From Starkeya sp. ORNL1 (GTDB lineage: Bacteria; Pseudomonadota; Alphaproteobacteria; Rhizobiales; Xanthobacteraceae): a stretch of 64,000 nucleotides of DNA. Shown in pieces: positions 1 to 9,676 of this stretch; positions within the stretch are counted from its first letter, which is position 1; each line of letters begins with the position of its first letter. The stretch covers positions 5,527,001-5,591,000 of the forward strand of contig NZ_CP048834.1 in NCBI RefSeq assembly GCF_012971745.1. Direction: 5' to 3'. A program made the translations under genes and the position numbers. The notes under the pieces were generated by a model. It worked only from the letters and a program-made list of their open reading frames with translations. It made no database searches and was not told where the DNA came from.

Positions 1-623
1 TGCTGGTCGGCGTGCTGATCTGGCTGTTCGAGCGCCGGCACAATGAGGATTTCAGCGGGCCGGCGGCCAAGGGCATCGGCACCAGCATCTGGTGGTCGAC
101 CGAAGCGATGACGCAGGCCAGCACCGGGTACATCGCTCCGAAGACGCTGCCGGGGCGGGCGCTGGCAGTGTTGTGGATGGTGGTGTCGATCATTGCGCTG
201 GCGGTGTTCACCGCGGGCGTCACTTCGGCGCTGACCACGCGCCAGCTCCAGGGGCTGGTGAACAATGCGAGCGATCTCGGCAAGGTACGCGTCGGCGCGG
301 TCCAGGGCTCGGCGACCATCGATTATCTGGTCGGCCAGCGCATTCGCTACCACAGCTTTGCCAGCCCGCAGGATGGGCTGAAGGCAATGGCCGACAAGCG
401 CATCGACGCCTTCGTCTATGACAAGCCGCTGCTCGCCTGGATCGTGCTGCAGAATTTCTCTTCGTCGGCGGAGATGCTGGAGGTGGTGTTCGATCCGCAG
501 AATTATGGCATCGCGCTGCCGCTCGGCAGCCCGCTACGCCGCGAACTCGACATTGCGCTGCTCGAAATCATCCGCTCCGACTGGTGGAAGCAGACGCTGT
601 TCCGCTATCTCGGCGAGAAATGA
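1..623 (+). CDS. Glutamate-receptor-like ion channel / solute-binding protein, 3' part only
   Basis: The frame is open from the left edge of the window, so the true start lies outside; the 206 or so codons present are the C-terminal part. The visible part begins inside a membrane segment (LVGVLIWLFERR), then has a pore-like loop with WWSTEAMTQASTGY, where STGY sits where K+-channel-like bacterial glutamate receptors carry their filter. A second hydrophobic helix follows (about residues 55-75), then the second half of a periplasmic solute-binding domain (VRVGAVQGSATIDYL, IDAFVYDKPLLAW, YGIALPLGSPLRRELD). This order matches bacterial GluR0-like ligand-gated channels. It ends 3 bp before the convergent selD. 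The family call is good; ion and ligand cannot be read from this fragment. Confidence 0.75.
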   Translation, partial: LVGVLIWLFERRHNEDFSGPAAKGIGTSIWWSTEAMTQASTGYIAPKTLPGRALAVLWMVVSIIALAVFTAGVTSALTTRQLQGLVNNASDLGKVRVGAVQGSATIDYLVGQRIRYHSFASPQDGLKAMADKRIDAFVYDKPLLAWIVLQNFSSSAEMLEVVFDPQNYGIALPLGSPLRRELDIALLEIIRSDWWKQTLFRYLGEK

Positions 624-626
624 AGC

Positions 627-1694
627 TCAGCCGTTGCCGATGATGATTCCCGCCTTGCCTTCAATGGCCCGGCCGATGATCACCGCGTTCGGATAGCCGG
701 CCGTTTTGATTTCCACGAGGATGCGCTCTGCCGCTTCCGGTGCGCAGGCCACCAGCAGGCCGCCGGAGGTCTGCGGGTCGGTGAGCAAATGGCGGCGCCA
801 GTCCGGGAAGCCGTCCGGCAAGGTGACCTCCTCGCCATAGCTCGCCCAGTTACGGTGCGAGGCGCCGGTGACAAAGCCCTGCTGCGACAGCTCGGCGGCC
901 TCTTTGAGGAAAGGCAGGCGGCTGGCATCGATTTCCAAAGTGAGCCCGGCGCCGCGCGCGACCTCCAGCCCGTGGCCGAGGATGCCGAAGCCGGTGACGT
1001 CGGTGACGGCGTGCACTGCCGGATCCTTGCCGAGCTGGGTGCCGACCTTGTTCAATAGCGTCATGGAACCGACCATTTCGGCATAGGCGGGGGCAGAGAG
1101 CGCCTCCTTCTTGAAGGCGGCGGAATAGATGCCGACGCCGAGCGCCTTGGTCAGGATCAGCGCGTCGCCGGGGCGGGCCTCGGAGTTGCGGCGGATGTCG
1201 GCCTTCTTCACTGTCCCCATCACCGCGAGGCCATAGACCGGCTCCGGGCAATCGATGGAATGACCGCCGGCGATCGGGATGCCGGCCTCGGCGGCGATGC
1301 TGGCGCCGCCCTTCAGTATCTCGCGCACCATCTCGGTGGAGATCTTGCCGAGCGGCATGCCGAGGATCGCCAGTGCCATCACCGGCCGGCCACCCATGGC
1401 ATAGACGTCGGAAATGGCGTTGGTGGCGGCGATACGGCCGAACTCGAACGGGTCGTCGACCATCGGCATGAAGAAGTCGGTGGTGGCGATCAGGCAGTTC
1501 TCGCCGTCGAGATCCCACACCGCGGCGTCGTCGCCGGTCTCTGTGCCAACCAGAAGCTGGGCGAACGGGCCGGCGGCCGGCTGCTCGGACAGGAGTTCGC
1601 GCAGCACCGAGGGCGCCAGCTTGCACCCGCACCCGCCGCCATGGGCGAGGGAGGTCAGGCGGAACGGGGCGGCTTCGTTCGGTTTGTCGAGCAT
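627..1694 (-). CDS. selD: Selenide, water dikinase (selenophosphate synthase)
   Basis: A 355-residue protein of normal family length. SelD makes selenophosphate from selenide and ATP, the selenium donor used by SelA. The N-terminal glycine-rich segment HGGGCGCK holds Cys22 and Lys25, equivalent to the essential Cys17 and Lys20 of E. coli SelD, so this is a Cys rather than a Sec form. The AIRS-type ATP-binding parts follow ([67 protein letters not shown]). The ATG at 1694 has an AAGGA ribosome site just upstream. It lies on the strand opposite to the fdh-sel operon, about 2 kb away, and supplies the remaining function for Sec synthesis. The call is firm. Confidence 0.97.
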   Translation of the reverse strand: MLDKPNEAAPFRLTSLAHGGGCGCKLAPSVLRELLSEQPAAGPFAQLLVGTETGDDAAVWDLDGENCLIATTDFFMPMVDDPFEFGRIAATNAISDVYAMGGRPVMALAILGMPLGKISTEMVREILKGGASIAAEAGIPIAGGHSIDCPEPVYGLAVMGTVKKADIRRNSEARPGDALILTKALGVGIYSAAFKKEALSAPAYAEMVGSMTLLNKVGTQLGKDPAVHAVTDVTGFGILGHGLEVARGAGLTLEIDASRLPFLKEAAELSQQGFVTGASHRNWASYGEEVTLPDGFPDWRRHLLTDPQTSGGLLVACAPEAAERILVEIKTAGYPNAVIIGRAIEGKAGIIIGNG

Positions 1695-1726
1695 GGTGGG
1701 TCCTTCCGTTCGGTACCCGGATTCAA

Positions 1727-1812
1727 AGTCGTCATGGCCGGGCTTGTCCCGGCCAGCTCGATCCCCGATGCGCCGTCAGTAACCGAGATCCCCGGCACAA
1801 GGCCGGGGATGA
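1727..1812. repeat. Intergenic palindromic repeats
   Basis: The gap between selD and the transglutaminase-like gene holds two short inverted repeats. One is built on GGCCGGGCTTGTCCCGGCC. The other (1788-1810) has the arms ATCCCCGGC and GCCGGGGAT around ACAAG. The second differs by a single loop base from the element at 28311-28333, so this is a dispersed family of REP-like elements. No coding sequence is seen here. Confidence 0.7.
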
Positions 1813-1837
1813 CGTTGCTCTACGGGCGCACGAGCAC

Positions 1838-2980
1838 CTACGCCGTCACTTCGGACGACTTGATCGTATATTTGAACGCGTCCGGGTCGAGGCAATCCAG
1901 CCGCGCTCCGGCGACTTCCGCCTGCGGGTACATCAGGAAGCCAAGCTTCGGGCCGTTCGAGCCGGGCAGGGCGATGTCATGGCCGTCATTATAAGCGAGC
2001 CAATTGCCCTCCCAGGCGCCGAACAGCGCCTTGCGGGCGGCGACCACCTTGGCGTCGTCGATGGCGAGCTTGCCCGGCGGCTCCTCCAGCACGACCTTGC
2101 GCACATCCGCCGGATCGGTGGCGACCCAGCCGAAGCCTTCCAGATAGACTTCGGAGCGGCAATGCTGCGCCTTGCTGACGACTTCCGTATTGGCCCCTAG
2201 GCTCTTGTAGCCGAACTTCGAGGGCGCGACGCGCAGGCCATAGATGTCGCGCGCCGGAATGCCTTGCGCGCGGACGAGGCCGACGAACAGCGCATTGAGG
2301 TCGGCGCACTTGCCGCCGAGATTGCCACTCTGCAGCAGCGAGGCGACATCGCCGACGCCGCAGCCGCGGGTGGCGGCGTTGCGATAGGTGTTGTCGACCA
2401 CCCATTCATAGATGGCGCGCACCTTCTCCACTTCGCCGGTCTTGCCGGCGACGATCTTGTCGGAAGTCGCCTTCACGATGCCGTCGGTCGGGATCAGGTC
2501 GGTGGCAGCAGTAAAGCGCGTGCGGTCCGCGGCGCTCAGTGGGGCGGCGGTGCCGGGCCTGGTGAGGTCCGTCGCGCGGTCACGGGTCGCGAACTTCGAA
2601 GTGATGGCGGCGGTCGGCGCCGCCTCTCCGTCCTTCCAGGTGAGGTGCAGCAATTGCGCGCCATAATGCGGGTCCGTCACCAGTTCCGCCGTCACGGCGT
2701 TGGTAGTCCAGGTGCTGCCGGCGGGCTTGAACCACTCGTCCGCCTTGAAGGCGGGCACCGGCATCCAGGCCTGCACCGGGCCGGATTTGCCCTCAGGCGC
2801 CTTCACATCCAGCGTCGTCACCACGGCGAAATTGCGCCAGGCGCCGGGCTTGGGATCGAACACCACCGGGGCGGCGGCCGTGGCCGGCGTTGCCGCCGCC
2901 TGGGCGTAGGCGAATTCGGGAAGCGCGAGCGCGGCACCGAGGGCGGCGCCGGCTTTCAGGACATCGCGACGCGTGGTCAT
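1838..2980 (-). CDS. Exported transglutaminase-like protein (Tat signal)
   Basis: A 380-residue protein beginning with a twin-arginine signal (TTRRDVLKAGAALGAALALP). The frame is open further upstream, but that part overlaps the TlpA-like gene and has no protein-like character, so the ATG at 2980 is chosen. The core carries the transglutaminase/papain-like triad region: Cys225 in GGKCADLNALFVGL, then GIPARDIYGLRV, then the His in AQHCRSEVYL and the Asp in GWVATDPADV. Such proteins are peptidases or amidases of largely unknown substrate. The start overlaps the stop of the upstream thioredoxin-like gene by 4 bp (ATGA), so the two are probably co-translated and both act in the periplasm. The fold is well supported; the substrate is unknown. 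Confidence 0.85.
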   Translation of the reverse strand: MTTRRDVLKAGAALGAALALPEFAYAQAAATPATAAAPVVFDPKPGAWRNFAVVTTLDVKAPEGKSGPVQAWMPVPAFKADEWFKPAGSTWTTNAVTAELVTDPHYGAQLLHLTWKDGEAAPTAAITSKFATRDRATDLTRPGTAAPLSAADRTRFTAATDLIPTDGIVKATSDKIVAGKTGEVEKVRAIYEWVVDNTYRNAATRGCGVGDVASLLQSGNLGGKCADLNALFVGLVRAQGIPARDIYGLRVAPSKFGYKSLGANTEVVSKAQHCRSEVYLEGFGWVATDPADVRKVVLEEPPGKLAIDDAKVVAARKALFGAWEGNWLAYNDGHDIALPGSNGPKLGFLMYPQAEVAGARLDCLDPDAFKYTIKSSEVTA

Positions 2981-3591
2981 TGGCTTTCTCCCGAGGGTTG
3001 TTCCTTGAGCGTGGGAAGTGGTTCGGTGCCGGGCGCCTCGCCAGCGACGAGGTGCTCGATAATGCGGATGGCGGCAGGGTCGTCCCAGTCGACCGGAATA
3101 GTGGCGCTCAGCCGGATCGGCAGGCCGGCGTTCGTGCCATCGATCAGGAAGCTGGTGGGAAAGGCATTCACCGCCCAGCGCTTCATGGTGGCGCGATCCT
3201 CGTCGAGCAGGATCGGGAAGCTCACCTTCTGCTTGTCGAAGAAGCGGCGCACCCGCACCTCCGGCTCGCCGACATCGACGGCGAGGATGGCGAGGCGATC
3301 CTTCATGCGGACGGAGAGCCGGTCGAGCGCGGCCATTTCGTCGCGGCACGGCTCGCACCATGTCGCGAAGAAGTGAATCAGAATCAGGCGTCCACGCACG
3401 GATTCGAGGCTGCGAGACATGCCGTCGAGCGCGGAGAGGGTGAGTTCGGGAGCTGGACGCGCGGACTCGGCGCTCCACGCATCGGTGGCGGGAGCCAGCA
3501 TGATAAGCACCGCAGCGAGGATGGAACCCGCGGCGCCGTTGCGGAATTTTCGTTCGGAGCCCCGCCACGCGGGAGCCGAAGGAAGCTGCAC
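2977..3591 (-). CDS. TlpA-like periplasmic thiol-disulfide protein
   Basis: The protein has a thioredoxin fold of the TlpA/ResA type. There is a hydrophobic N-terminal export segment (GSILAAVLIMLAPATDAWS), the redox motif in FFATWCEPCRDEM, a VNAFPTSFLIDG cis-Pro loop, and an acidic C-terminal tail. The frame is open up to an ATG at 3741, but that extension is low-complexity and reads across a good promoter (3600-3627). I therefore prefer the GTG at 3591, giving 204 residues; 3741 stays possible. The 4-bp overlap with the transglutaminase-like gene suggests an operon. The likely role is reducing or oxidising cysteines of exported proteins. Whether it serves the formate dehydrogenase is not shown. 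Confidence 0.8.
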   Translation of the reverse strand: MQLPSAPAWRGSERKFRNGAAGSILAAVLIMLAPATDAWSAESARPAPELTLSALDGMSRSLESVRGRLILIHFFATWCEPCRDEMAALDRLSVRMKDRLAILAVDVGEPEVRVRRFFDKQKVSFPILLDEDRATMKRWAVNAFPTSFLIDGTNAGLPIRLSATIPVDWDDPAAIRIIEHLVAGEAPGTEPLPTLKEQPSGESQ

Positions 3592-3599
3592 CGGGTAAT

Positions 3600-3627
3600 T
3601 TTGTAATGGTCCGATGGGGTTAGTCAA
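3600..3627 (-). promoter_or_regulatory. Predicted sigma-70-like promoter for the TlpA-like/transglutaminase pair
   Basis: On the minus strand TTGACT (3627-3622) and TACAAA (3605-3600) are separated by 16 bp, a near-consensus vegetative promoter. Transcription would begin about 7 bp past the -10 box, almost at the GTG at 3591, so the message could be leaderless. No Shine-Dalgarno-like sequence precedes that GTG. This is prediction only. Confidence 0.45.
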
Positions 3628-3851
3628 TCGGGCCGTATTACCCAAGGGTAGTCCTCGCCGACCTTCGCGCGGCACGAGGGCATGTGTGTGCGGCGCAGCA
3701 AACGAAGCATTTGTAAAGTCAACGGAATTTGTCTTTCTCATACCTTCGTTTGTTTGACATTGGAGCAGCTAAAAAATAGCTTCCTCCCATCGGTCCCCCG
3801 TGCGGGGCAGTTCTCGACCACGCGTCGTCGGCGGTATTGGGAGGAACTGGA

Positions 3852-6800
3852 ATGAATATGGAGCTCTCGCGGCGCGCGTTTCTGCGCACAGCGGGTGCGG
3901 GTCTTGCGGGTACTTCGCTCGGAGCCATGGGCTTCGATGCGGTCGAGGCGGCGCAAATCGCGCACGTAAAACCCTTCCGGCTCGCCAATACGACAGAGAC
4001 ACGCAACACCTGCACCTATTGCTCGGTGGCCTGCGGCATCATCCTGTTTTCGAAGGGCGACCTTCGGAAGGGTGAGAAGGCCGACATCACCCATATCGAG
4101 GGTGACAGCGACCATCCGACGAATCGTGGCACGCTATGCCCAAAGGGCGCGGCGCTGCTCGACATCGTCAAGTCGAAGTCCCGCCTGACCCAGCCGATGG
4201 TGCGCAAACCCGGATCCGACAAGTTCGAGCCGATCGCCTGGAGCGAGGCGCTCGACAAGATCGCGCGCGCCATGAAGGACGATCGCGACGCCAATTTCAT
4301 CGCGACCAACAAGGACGGCCTGACGGTGAACCGATGGACCACCACCGGCTTCCTCGCCGCCTCCGCCACGACGAACGAGACCGCGTGGTGCACCTACAAG
4401 GTGGTGCGCTCCGCCGGCATGCTGGTGTTCGACAACCAAGCGCGTGTCTGACACGGCCCTACGGTGTCCAGTTTGGGCCCAACATTCGGCCGTGGCGCAA
4501 TGACCAATTCGTGGACCGATATTCGGAACACGGATCTCGTCATCATCATGGGTGGTAACGCCGCCGAGGCGCACCCTTGCGGATTCAAGTGGGTCACGGA
4601 GGCGAAAGCCAATCGTGGCGCCAAACTCATCGTCGTCGATCCGCGCTTCACGCGCTCCGCGGCGGTGTCCGACTATTACGCGCCGATCCGGCAGGGCACC
4701 GATATCGCCTTCCTGCTCGGCGTCATCAATTACTGCATCCAGAACAACAAGATCCAATGGGACTATGTGAAGGCGTTCACCAACGCCTCCTACATCGTCA
4801 AGGACGGCTTCGCCTATAAGGATGGCCTGTTCACCGGCTATGACGAGACCAAGCGCGACTATGACAAGTCGACCTGGGACTATGTCATCGGCGCGGACGG
4901 CTTCGCGCAGGTCGACGACACGCTGCAGAATCCGCGCTGCGTGTGGAACCTGTTGAAAGAGCATGTCTCGGTTTACACGCCCGAGATGGTCTCGCGCATC
5001 ACCGGCACGCCCAAGGACAAGTTCCTGAAGGTGTGCGAGATGATCGGCGAGTGCTCGACGCCGACCAAGACCATGACCTCCATGTATGCGCTTGGCTGGA
5101 CCCAGCATTCCAAGGGTTCGCAGAACATCCGCACCATGGCGATGCTGCAGCTCCTGCTCGGCAATATCGGCGTGCGCGGCGGCGGCATGAATGCCTTGCG
5201 CGGCCACTCCAACATCCAGGGGCTGACCGACGTCGGGCTGATGTCGAACATGATCCCCGGCTATCTCAATCTCCCGACGGAGAAGGAGAAGGACCTCACC
5301 ACCTATATGTCGACGCGGGCCTTCAAGCCGCTGCGGCCGAACCAGATGAGCTACTGGCAGAACTACCGGAAGTTCTTCGTCAGCTTCCAGAAGTCCATGT
5401 GGGGCCCGGTGGCGACGGTGGAGAACGACTGGGCCTATGCCTATCTGCCCAAGCTCGACGTGCCTGCCTACGACATCCTGCGCGCCTTCGAGCTGATGAA
5501 GAACGGCAAGATGAACGTGTATTTCTGCCAGGGCTTCAATCCCTTGCAGGCCTTCCCTAACAAGGGGAAGCTCGCCGAGGCGCTCGCCAAGCTGAAGCTG
5601 CTGGTCGTCATGGACCCGCTGCAGACCGAGACCGCGCGCTTCTGGGAGAATCACGGCGTCTACAATCAGGTTGATACGGCCAAGATCCAGACCGAGGTGA
5701 TCCAGCTGCCCTCCACCTGCTTCGCGGAGGATGAGGGCTCGCTGGTAAATTCCGGCCGCTGGCTGCAATGGCACTGGCCCGGCGGCACGCCTCCGGGCGA
5801 CGCCAAGAGCGACGTCTGGATCATGTCGCAGATCTATAAGCGCCTGAAGGCCCTGTACCAGAAGGAGGGCGGGCCGTTCCCGGACCCGATCCTCAACCTC
5901 ACCTGGAACTACAAGGACCCGGACGAGCCGACGCCGGCCGAGCTCTCGAAGGAGATGAACGGCTCGGCTCTCGTCGACGTGGCCGATCCGAACGATCCGA
6001 CCAAGAAGCTGCTCGAAGCGGGCAAGCAACTTGCCGGCTTCGGCGCCTATCGCGACGACGGCACCACCTCCGGCGCGTGCTGGATCTATTCCGGCTCCTT
6101 CACCGAAGCCGGCAACATGATGGCGCGCCGCGACAATTCCGACCCGGACAATACCGGCGCCTATTCGAAATGGGCGTTCTCCTGGCCGGCCAACCGACGC
6201 ATCCTCTACAACCGCGCGTCCTGCGACATCAACGGCAAGCCGTGGGATCCCTCACGCAAGCTGATCGAGTGGGACGGCTCCAAGTGGAGCGGCTACGACG
6301 TGCCGGACATCGCGCCGACCGCCAAGCCGCAGGATGTCGGGCCGTTCATCATGAACGCGGAAGGGGTCTCGCGGCTGTTTGCGCGCGGCCTGATGCGGGA
6401 GGGACCGTTCCCGGCGCATTACGAGCCGTTCGAATCGCCGGTGGTGAACCTGATCTCGCCCAAGGTGCAGTCGAATCCTGCCGCTCGCGTGTTCAAGGAC
6501 GACCTGCCGACCTTCGCTCCAGTGGCCTCGCCGGAATTCCCCTATGCCGCGACCTCCTATCGTCTCACCGAGCATTTCCACTACTGGACCAAGAACAATC
6601 ATGTGAACTCGGTCCTGCAGCCGGAATTCTTCGTCGAGATCTCGGAGGAACTGGCCAAGGAGAAGGGCATCACCGGCGGCGGCTGGGTCCGTGTCTGGTC
6701 GAAGCGCGGCTCGGTGTTCGCGAAAGCCGTGGTGACGAAGCGCATCCGCCCGCTGATCTGCGACGGCAAGCCCGTCCATATCGTCGGCATCCCGATCCAT

Positions 6801-6941
6801 TGGGGCTTCGTCGGCGCCGCACGCAAGGGCTTCGGGGCGAACGTGCTCACGCCCTATGTCGGCGACGCCAATATCGAGACGCCGGAGTTCAAGGCGTTCT
6901 GCGTGAATATCGAAGCGTCCACTGGTCCGGCAACGGCTTGA
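3852..6941 (+). CDS. fdhA: Formate dehydrogenase major subunit, selenocysteine-containing (UGA at 4449-4451)
   Basis: This is one gene of 1,029 residues; the in-frame TGA at 4449-4451 encodes Sec200, not a stop. The residues on both sides (NQARV before, [17 protein letters not shown] after) match the Sec site of E. coli FdnG/FdoG (Sec196). A Tat signal comes first ([10 protein letters not shown]). Then come the [4Fe-4S] ligands Cys54, Cys57, Cys61 and Cys96, the two molybdopterin-binding domains, and the C-terminal domain ([25 protein letters not shown]). The enzyme oxidises formate on the periplasmic side with bis-MGD Mo or W. The ATG at 3852 has GGGAGGAA upstream; a TTG at 3837 would place that ribosome site inside the gene. 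fdhB follows after 16 bp. Gene finders without Sec support will split it in two. Confidence 0.96.
4449..4494 (+). promoter_or_regulatory. Bacterial SECIS element and Sec UGA codon
   Basis: Directly after the UGA, CACGGCC (4452-4458) pairs perfectly with GGCCGTG (4488-4494). Inside is a smaller stem, GTCC against GGGC, around a short AGTTT loop. The position right after the UGA and the two-part stem fit the bSECIS that SelB binds in E. coli fdhF and fdnG. The sequence also codes for conserved FdhA residues, so it serves both as protein code and RNA signal. Confidence 0.8.
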
Positions 6942-6957
6942 GGGGAGGAGGATAGAG

Positions 6958-7902
6958 ATGTTCCCGCCTATTCCAAATCCCTCCGTCGCCCCGTCCCAGC
7001 CGCCGAAATTCGGCGAGCAGGACCTGATTCGGCGGTCGGCGTCCGATGTGACGCCGCCGGCCACGCGCCTCACCGAGGTGGCGAAGCTGATCGACGTGTC
7101 GAAGTGCATTGGTTGCAAGGCGTGCCAGGCGGCCTGCCTCGAATGGAACCAGCTCCATGAGGAGATCGGGTTCAATACGGGCAGCTACACCAACCCGCAC
7201 GACCTGACCGAGAACACCTTCACGCTGATGCGCTTCACCGAGTGGGTGAATCCCGAGACCGACAATCTCGAATGGCTCATCCGCAAGGACGGCTGCATGC
7301 ATTGCGAGGACCCGGGCTGCCTGAAGGCATGCCCGTCGCCCGGCGCCATCGTGCAGTATTCCAACGGAATCGTGGACTTCATCCACGAGAACTGCATCGG
7401 CTGCGGCTACTGCATCAAGGGCTGCCCGTTCAACATCCCGCGCATCTCCAAGGTCGACCACACCGCCTACAAGTGCACGCTCTGCTCGGACCGGGTGGCC
7501 GTCGGTCAGGGCCCCGCCTGCCAGAAGGCGTGCCCGACGCAGGCCATCGTGTTCGGCACCAAGGAGGAGATGAAGGGCTGGGCCGATGGGCGCATCAAGG
7601 ACCTGAAGTCGCGTGGCTATGCCAATGCCGGCCTCTATGATCCGCAAGGCGTCGGCGGCACCCATGTGATGTATGTGCTGCAGCATGCCGACCAGCCTTC
7701 GCTCTATGCCGGCCTGCCGGACAATCCGCGCATATCGCCGATCGTCGAGACCTGGAAGGGCATGACCAAATATGTCGGCCTTGCCGCCATGGGCTTCGCG
7801 GTGGCGGCCGGCTTCTTCCATCACCTCATCGCCGGGCCCAACAAGGTCTCGGAACAGGATGAGGAGAATGCGGAGAAGCTCACCGAAGGAGGGCGGACAT
7901 GA
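6958..7902 (+). CDS. fdhB: Formate dehydrogenase iron-sulfur (beta) subunit
   Basis: A 314-residue ferredoxin-like subunit that carries electrons from FdhA to the membrane cytochrome b. Four cysteine groups for four [4Fe-4S] clusters are visible: [35 protein letters not shown] and CTLCSDRV with CQKAC. One C-terminal membrane segment (about 262-285, [19 protein letters not shown]) anchors it, as in FdnH/FdoH. A strong ribosome site (GGGGAGGAGG) precedes the ATG. The stop overlaps the next gene by 4 bp, so stoichiometric co-translation is likely. The symbol follows general usage; fdoH/fdnH would also fit. Confidence 0.96.
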   Translation: MFPPIPNPSVAPSQPPKFGEQDLIRRSASDVTPPATRLTEVAKLIDVSKCIGCKACQAACLEWNQLHEEIGFNTGSYTNPHDLTENTFTLMRFTEWVNPETDNLEWLIRKDGCMHCEDPGCLKACPSPGAIVQYSNGIVDFIHENCIGCGYCIKGCPFNIPRISKVDHTAYKCTLCSDRVAVGQGPACQKACPTQAIVFGTKEEMKGWADGRIKDLKSRGYANAGLYDPQGVGGTHVMYVLQHADQPSLYAGLPDNPRISPIVETWKGMTKYVGLAAMGFAVAAGFFHHLIAGPNKVSEQDEENAEKLTEGGRT

Positions 7903-8615
7903 CCGACCTCGATCCCAAAGCCAATGCGCCGGACGATGTCGAGCCCGGCGACAGCGTGCATCCCGGTCCTCCGATGACAGTGGACCGCTACTCGGCCGGC
8001 GCTCGCGTCAATCACTGGATCACCGCGATCAGCTTGGTGCTGCTCGCCTTGTCGGGAATGGCGCTGTTCACGCCGAAGCTGTTCTTCCTCACCGGCCTGT
8101 TCGGCGGTGGGCAGACCACCCGCATCATCCATCCCTGGATCGGCGTGGTGCTGTTCTTCTCCTTCTCCGGCCTGTTCTTCCGCTTCTGGCGGGCGAACCT
8201 GCCGAAGCGCGAGGACGGCACCTGGCTCGCCCGCATCTCCGATGTGCTTTCCGGCCACGAGGAGCGGTTGCCTGAGGTCGGCAAGTACAATGCCGGCCAG
8301 AAATTCGTGTTCTGGTCGATGTCGGCCCTGATCATCGTGCTGATCACCAGCGGCATCGTGATCTGGGACCAGTACTTTTTCCAGTTCACCACCATCGAGC
8401 AGAAGCGTATCGCCATCCTGATACATGCGGCGACGGCGGTGTTCGCGATCTGCGTCTGGATCATCCATGTCTATGCGGCGATCTGGGTGCGCGGCACCTT
8501 CAGCGCCATGACCCGCGGCCATGTGAGCGGCGGCTGGGCGTGGCGGCATCACCGCAAATGGCTGCGCGAACTGGTCCGCAAGCCGGGCGGTTCCTCGGGA
8601 ACGCCGGCGGAATAA
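7899..8615 (+). CDS. fdhC: Formate dehydrogenase cytochrome b556 (gamma) subunit
   Basis: A 238-residue membrane protein of the FdnI/FdoI family. It passes electrons from FdhB to quinone through two b hemes. Four hydrophobic segments are visible (about residues 40-62, 77-95, 140-160 and 173-195). The likely heme-ligand histidines are in [27 protein letters not shown] and [10 protein letters not shown]. Its ATG overlaps the fdhB stop (ATGA). With fdhA and fdhB it makes a complete respiratory, membrane-bound formate dehydrogenase. About 110 bp without a gene separates it from the fdhE promoter region. Confidence 0.94.
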   Translation: MTDLDPKANAPDDVEPGDSVHPGPPMTVDRYSAGARVNHWITAISLVLLALSGMALFTPKLFFLTGLFGGGQTTRIIHPWIGVVLFFSFSGLFFRFWRANLPKREDGTWLARISDVLSGHEERLPEVGKYNAGQKFVFWSMSALIIVLITSGIVIWDQYFFQFTTIEQKRIAILIHAATAVFAICVWIIHVYAAIWVRGTFSAMTRGHVSGGWAWRHHRKWLRELVRKPGGSSGTPAE

Positions 8616-8713
8616 AGTCGTTTCTACAGCGTCATCCAGAACGCTGCGACGATCCAGGATTGGCAGCCGACACCGGCACATACGCGTGCCGGCCGGAATA
8701 GCGCCTTAAGGTT

Positions 8714-8727
8714 GTGTATTCGTACAC
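8714..8727. promoter_or_regulatory. Perfect inverted repeat upstream of fdhE (possible operator)
   Basis: GTGTA (8714-8718) and TACAC (8723-8727) form a perfect inverted repeat around TTCG, 28 bp before the fdhE ATG. It is the right size for a dimeric regulator site, but no regulator gene lies nearby and no other exact copy was noticed, so function is unproven. Confidence 0.3.
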
Positions 8728-8754
8728 GTGGCCCGTGCGGTTCGTGAGGTTCCG

Positions 8755-9666
8755 ATGTCCAGCCTGATCCAGCCAGACCCGACCGCAATCGGCGACGTCT
8801 CGACGCCGCCCTTCGCCGTCCTTCCCGATCCACTTGTGCTCTTCACCAACCGCGCCCGGCGGCTGCGCGAGCTCAGCGCCGTGAGCGAGATGGCACCCTA
8901 TCTCGATTTCGTCGCCGGCATCGTGGAGGCGCAGGCCGCCATCCTGCCCGGCCTGCCGGAACCGGAACGACCGGACGTCGAGGCACTCGCCCGCGCCCGC
9001 GAATTCGAGATGCCGCCGCTCGACCGCACCCGCTTCGCGCTCGACGAGGTGGTGGAGACGACGCTCGACGCGCTGTTCGATGCCGTGCGCGCCGTGCCGA
9101 AGCCGGAGACCGCGGCGAACGCGCTCGGCCGCGTTTCCCGCGCCGACGCCATCGCCCGCGCGGAGATGGTGTCGAACGTGCTGGGCCATGCCATCCCGGT
9201 CGAAGCGCTCGCCGAGCACGTCTATGTCGCTGCCGCGCTCCAGGTGCATTTCGCCCGGCTGGCGTCCCGCCTCGATGTGAGCCAGCTGGTCGCGGTGGGC
9301 GATGGTCTCTGCCCGGTCTGCGGCGGGCCGCCGGTCGCCTCGCTCATCGTCGAATGGCCGACCGCGCATGGCTCGCGCTTCTGCGCCTGCGCGCTGTGCG
9401 GCACGCTGTGGAACTATGTCCGCATCCGCTGCACCTCGTGCGGCTCGACCAAGGGCATCGGCTACCAGGAGATCGAGGGCGGGCAGGGCACCATCAAGGC
9501 CGAGACCTGCGACGAGTGCCGCACCTATGTGAAGGTGCTGCACCAGCACAAGGATGTGGGCATCGAGCCGTTGGCCGACGATGTCGCCAGCCTCGCGCTC
9601 GATCTGCTGATGCGCGAGGGGCCGTATCGCCGCGCCGCCTTCAACCCGTTCCTGCTCGGCTATTGA
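8755..9666 (+). CDS. fdhE: Formate dehydrogenase accessory protein FdhE
   Basis: A 303-residue cytoplasmic maturation factor for respiratory formate dehydrogenases. The C-terminal half carries the family's rubredoxin-like CxxC pairs: [25 protein letters not shown] and CDECRTY. In E. coli these bind iron, and FdhE interacts with the catalytic subunit before Tat export. The ATG at 8755 is preferred over the upstream GTG at 8728, because GTGAGG lies just before it. It ends 10 bp before selA, with a strong ribosome site between, so fdhE-selA-selB look like one transcript. Confidence 0.95.
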   Translation: MSSLIQPDPTAIGDVSTPPFAVLPDPLVLFTNRARRLRELSAVSEMAPYLDFVAGIVEAQAAILPGLPEPERPDVEALARAREFEMPPLDRTRFALDEVVETTLDALFDAVRAVPKPETAANALGRVSRADAIARAEMVSNVLGHAIPVEALAEHVYVAAALQVHFARLASRLDVSQLVAVGDGLCPVCGGPPVASLIVEWPTAHGSRFCACALCGTLWNYVRIRCTSCGSTKGIGYQEIEGGQGTIKAETCDECRTYVKVLHQHKDVGIEPLADDVASLALDLLMREGPYRRAAFNPFLLGY

Positions 9667-9676
9667 GGAGGTGGGG

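Noticed and set aside
4449..4451. fdhA as a frameshifted or nonsense pseudogene
   Set aside because: The frame does not shift, the flanks match the FdnG Sec site, a SECIS-like stem follows, and all sel genes are present.
4134..6029. Long minus-strand frame opposite fdhA
   Set aside because: It is a GC-rich shadow of fdhA with Arg/Leu/Gly-rich composition and no motif.
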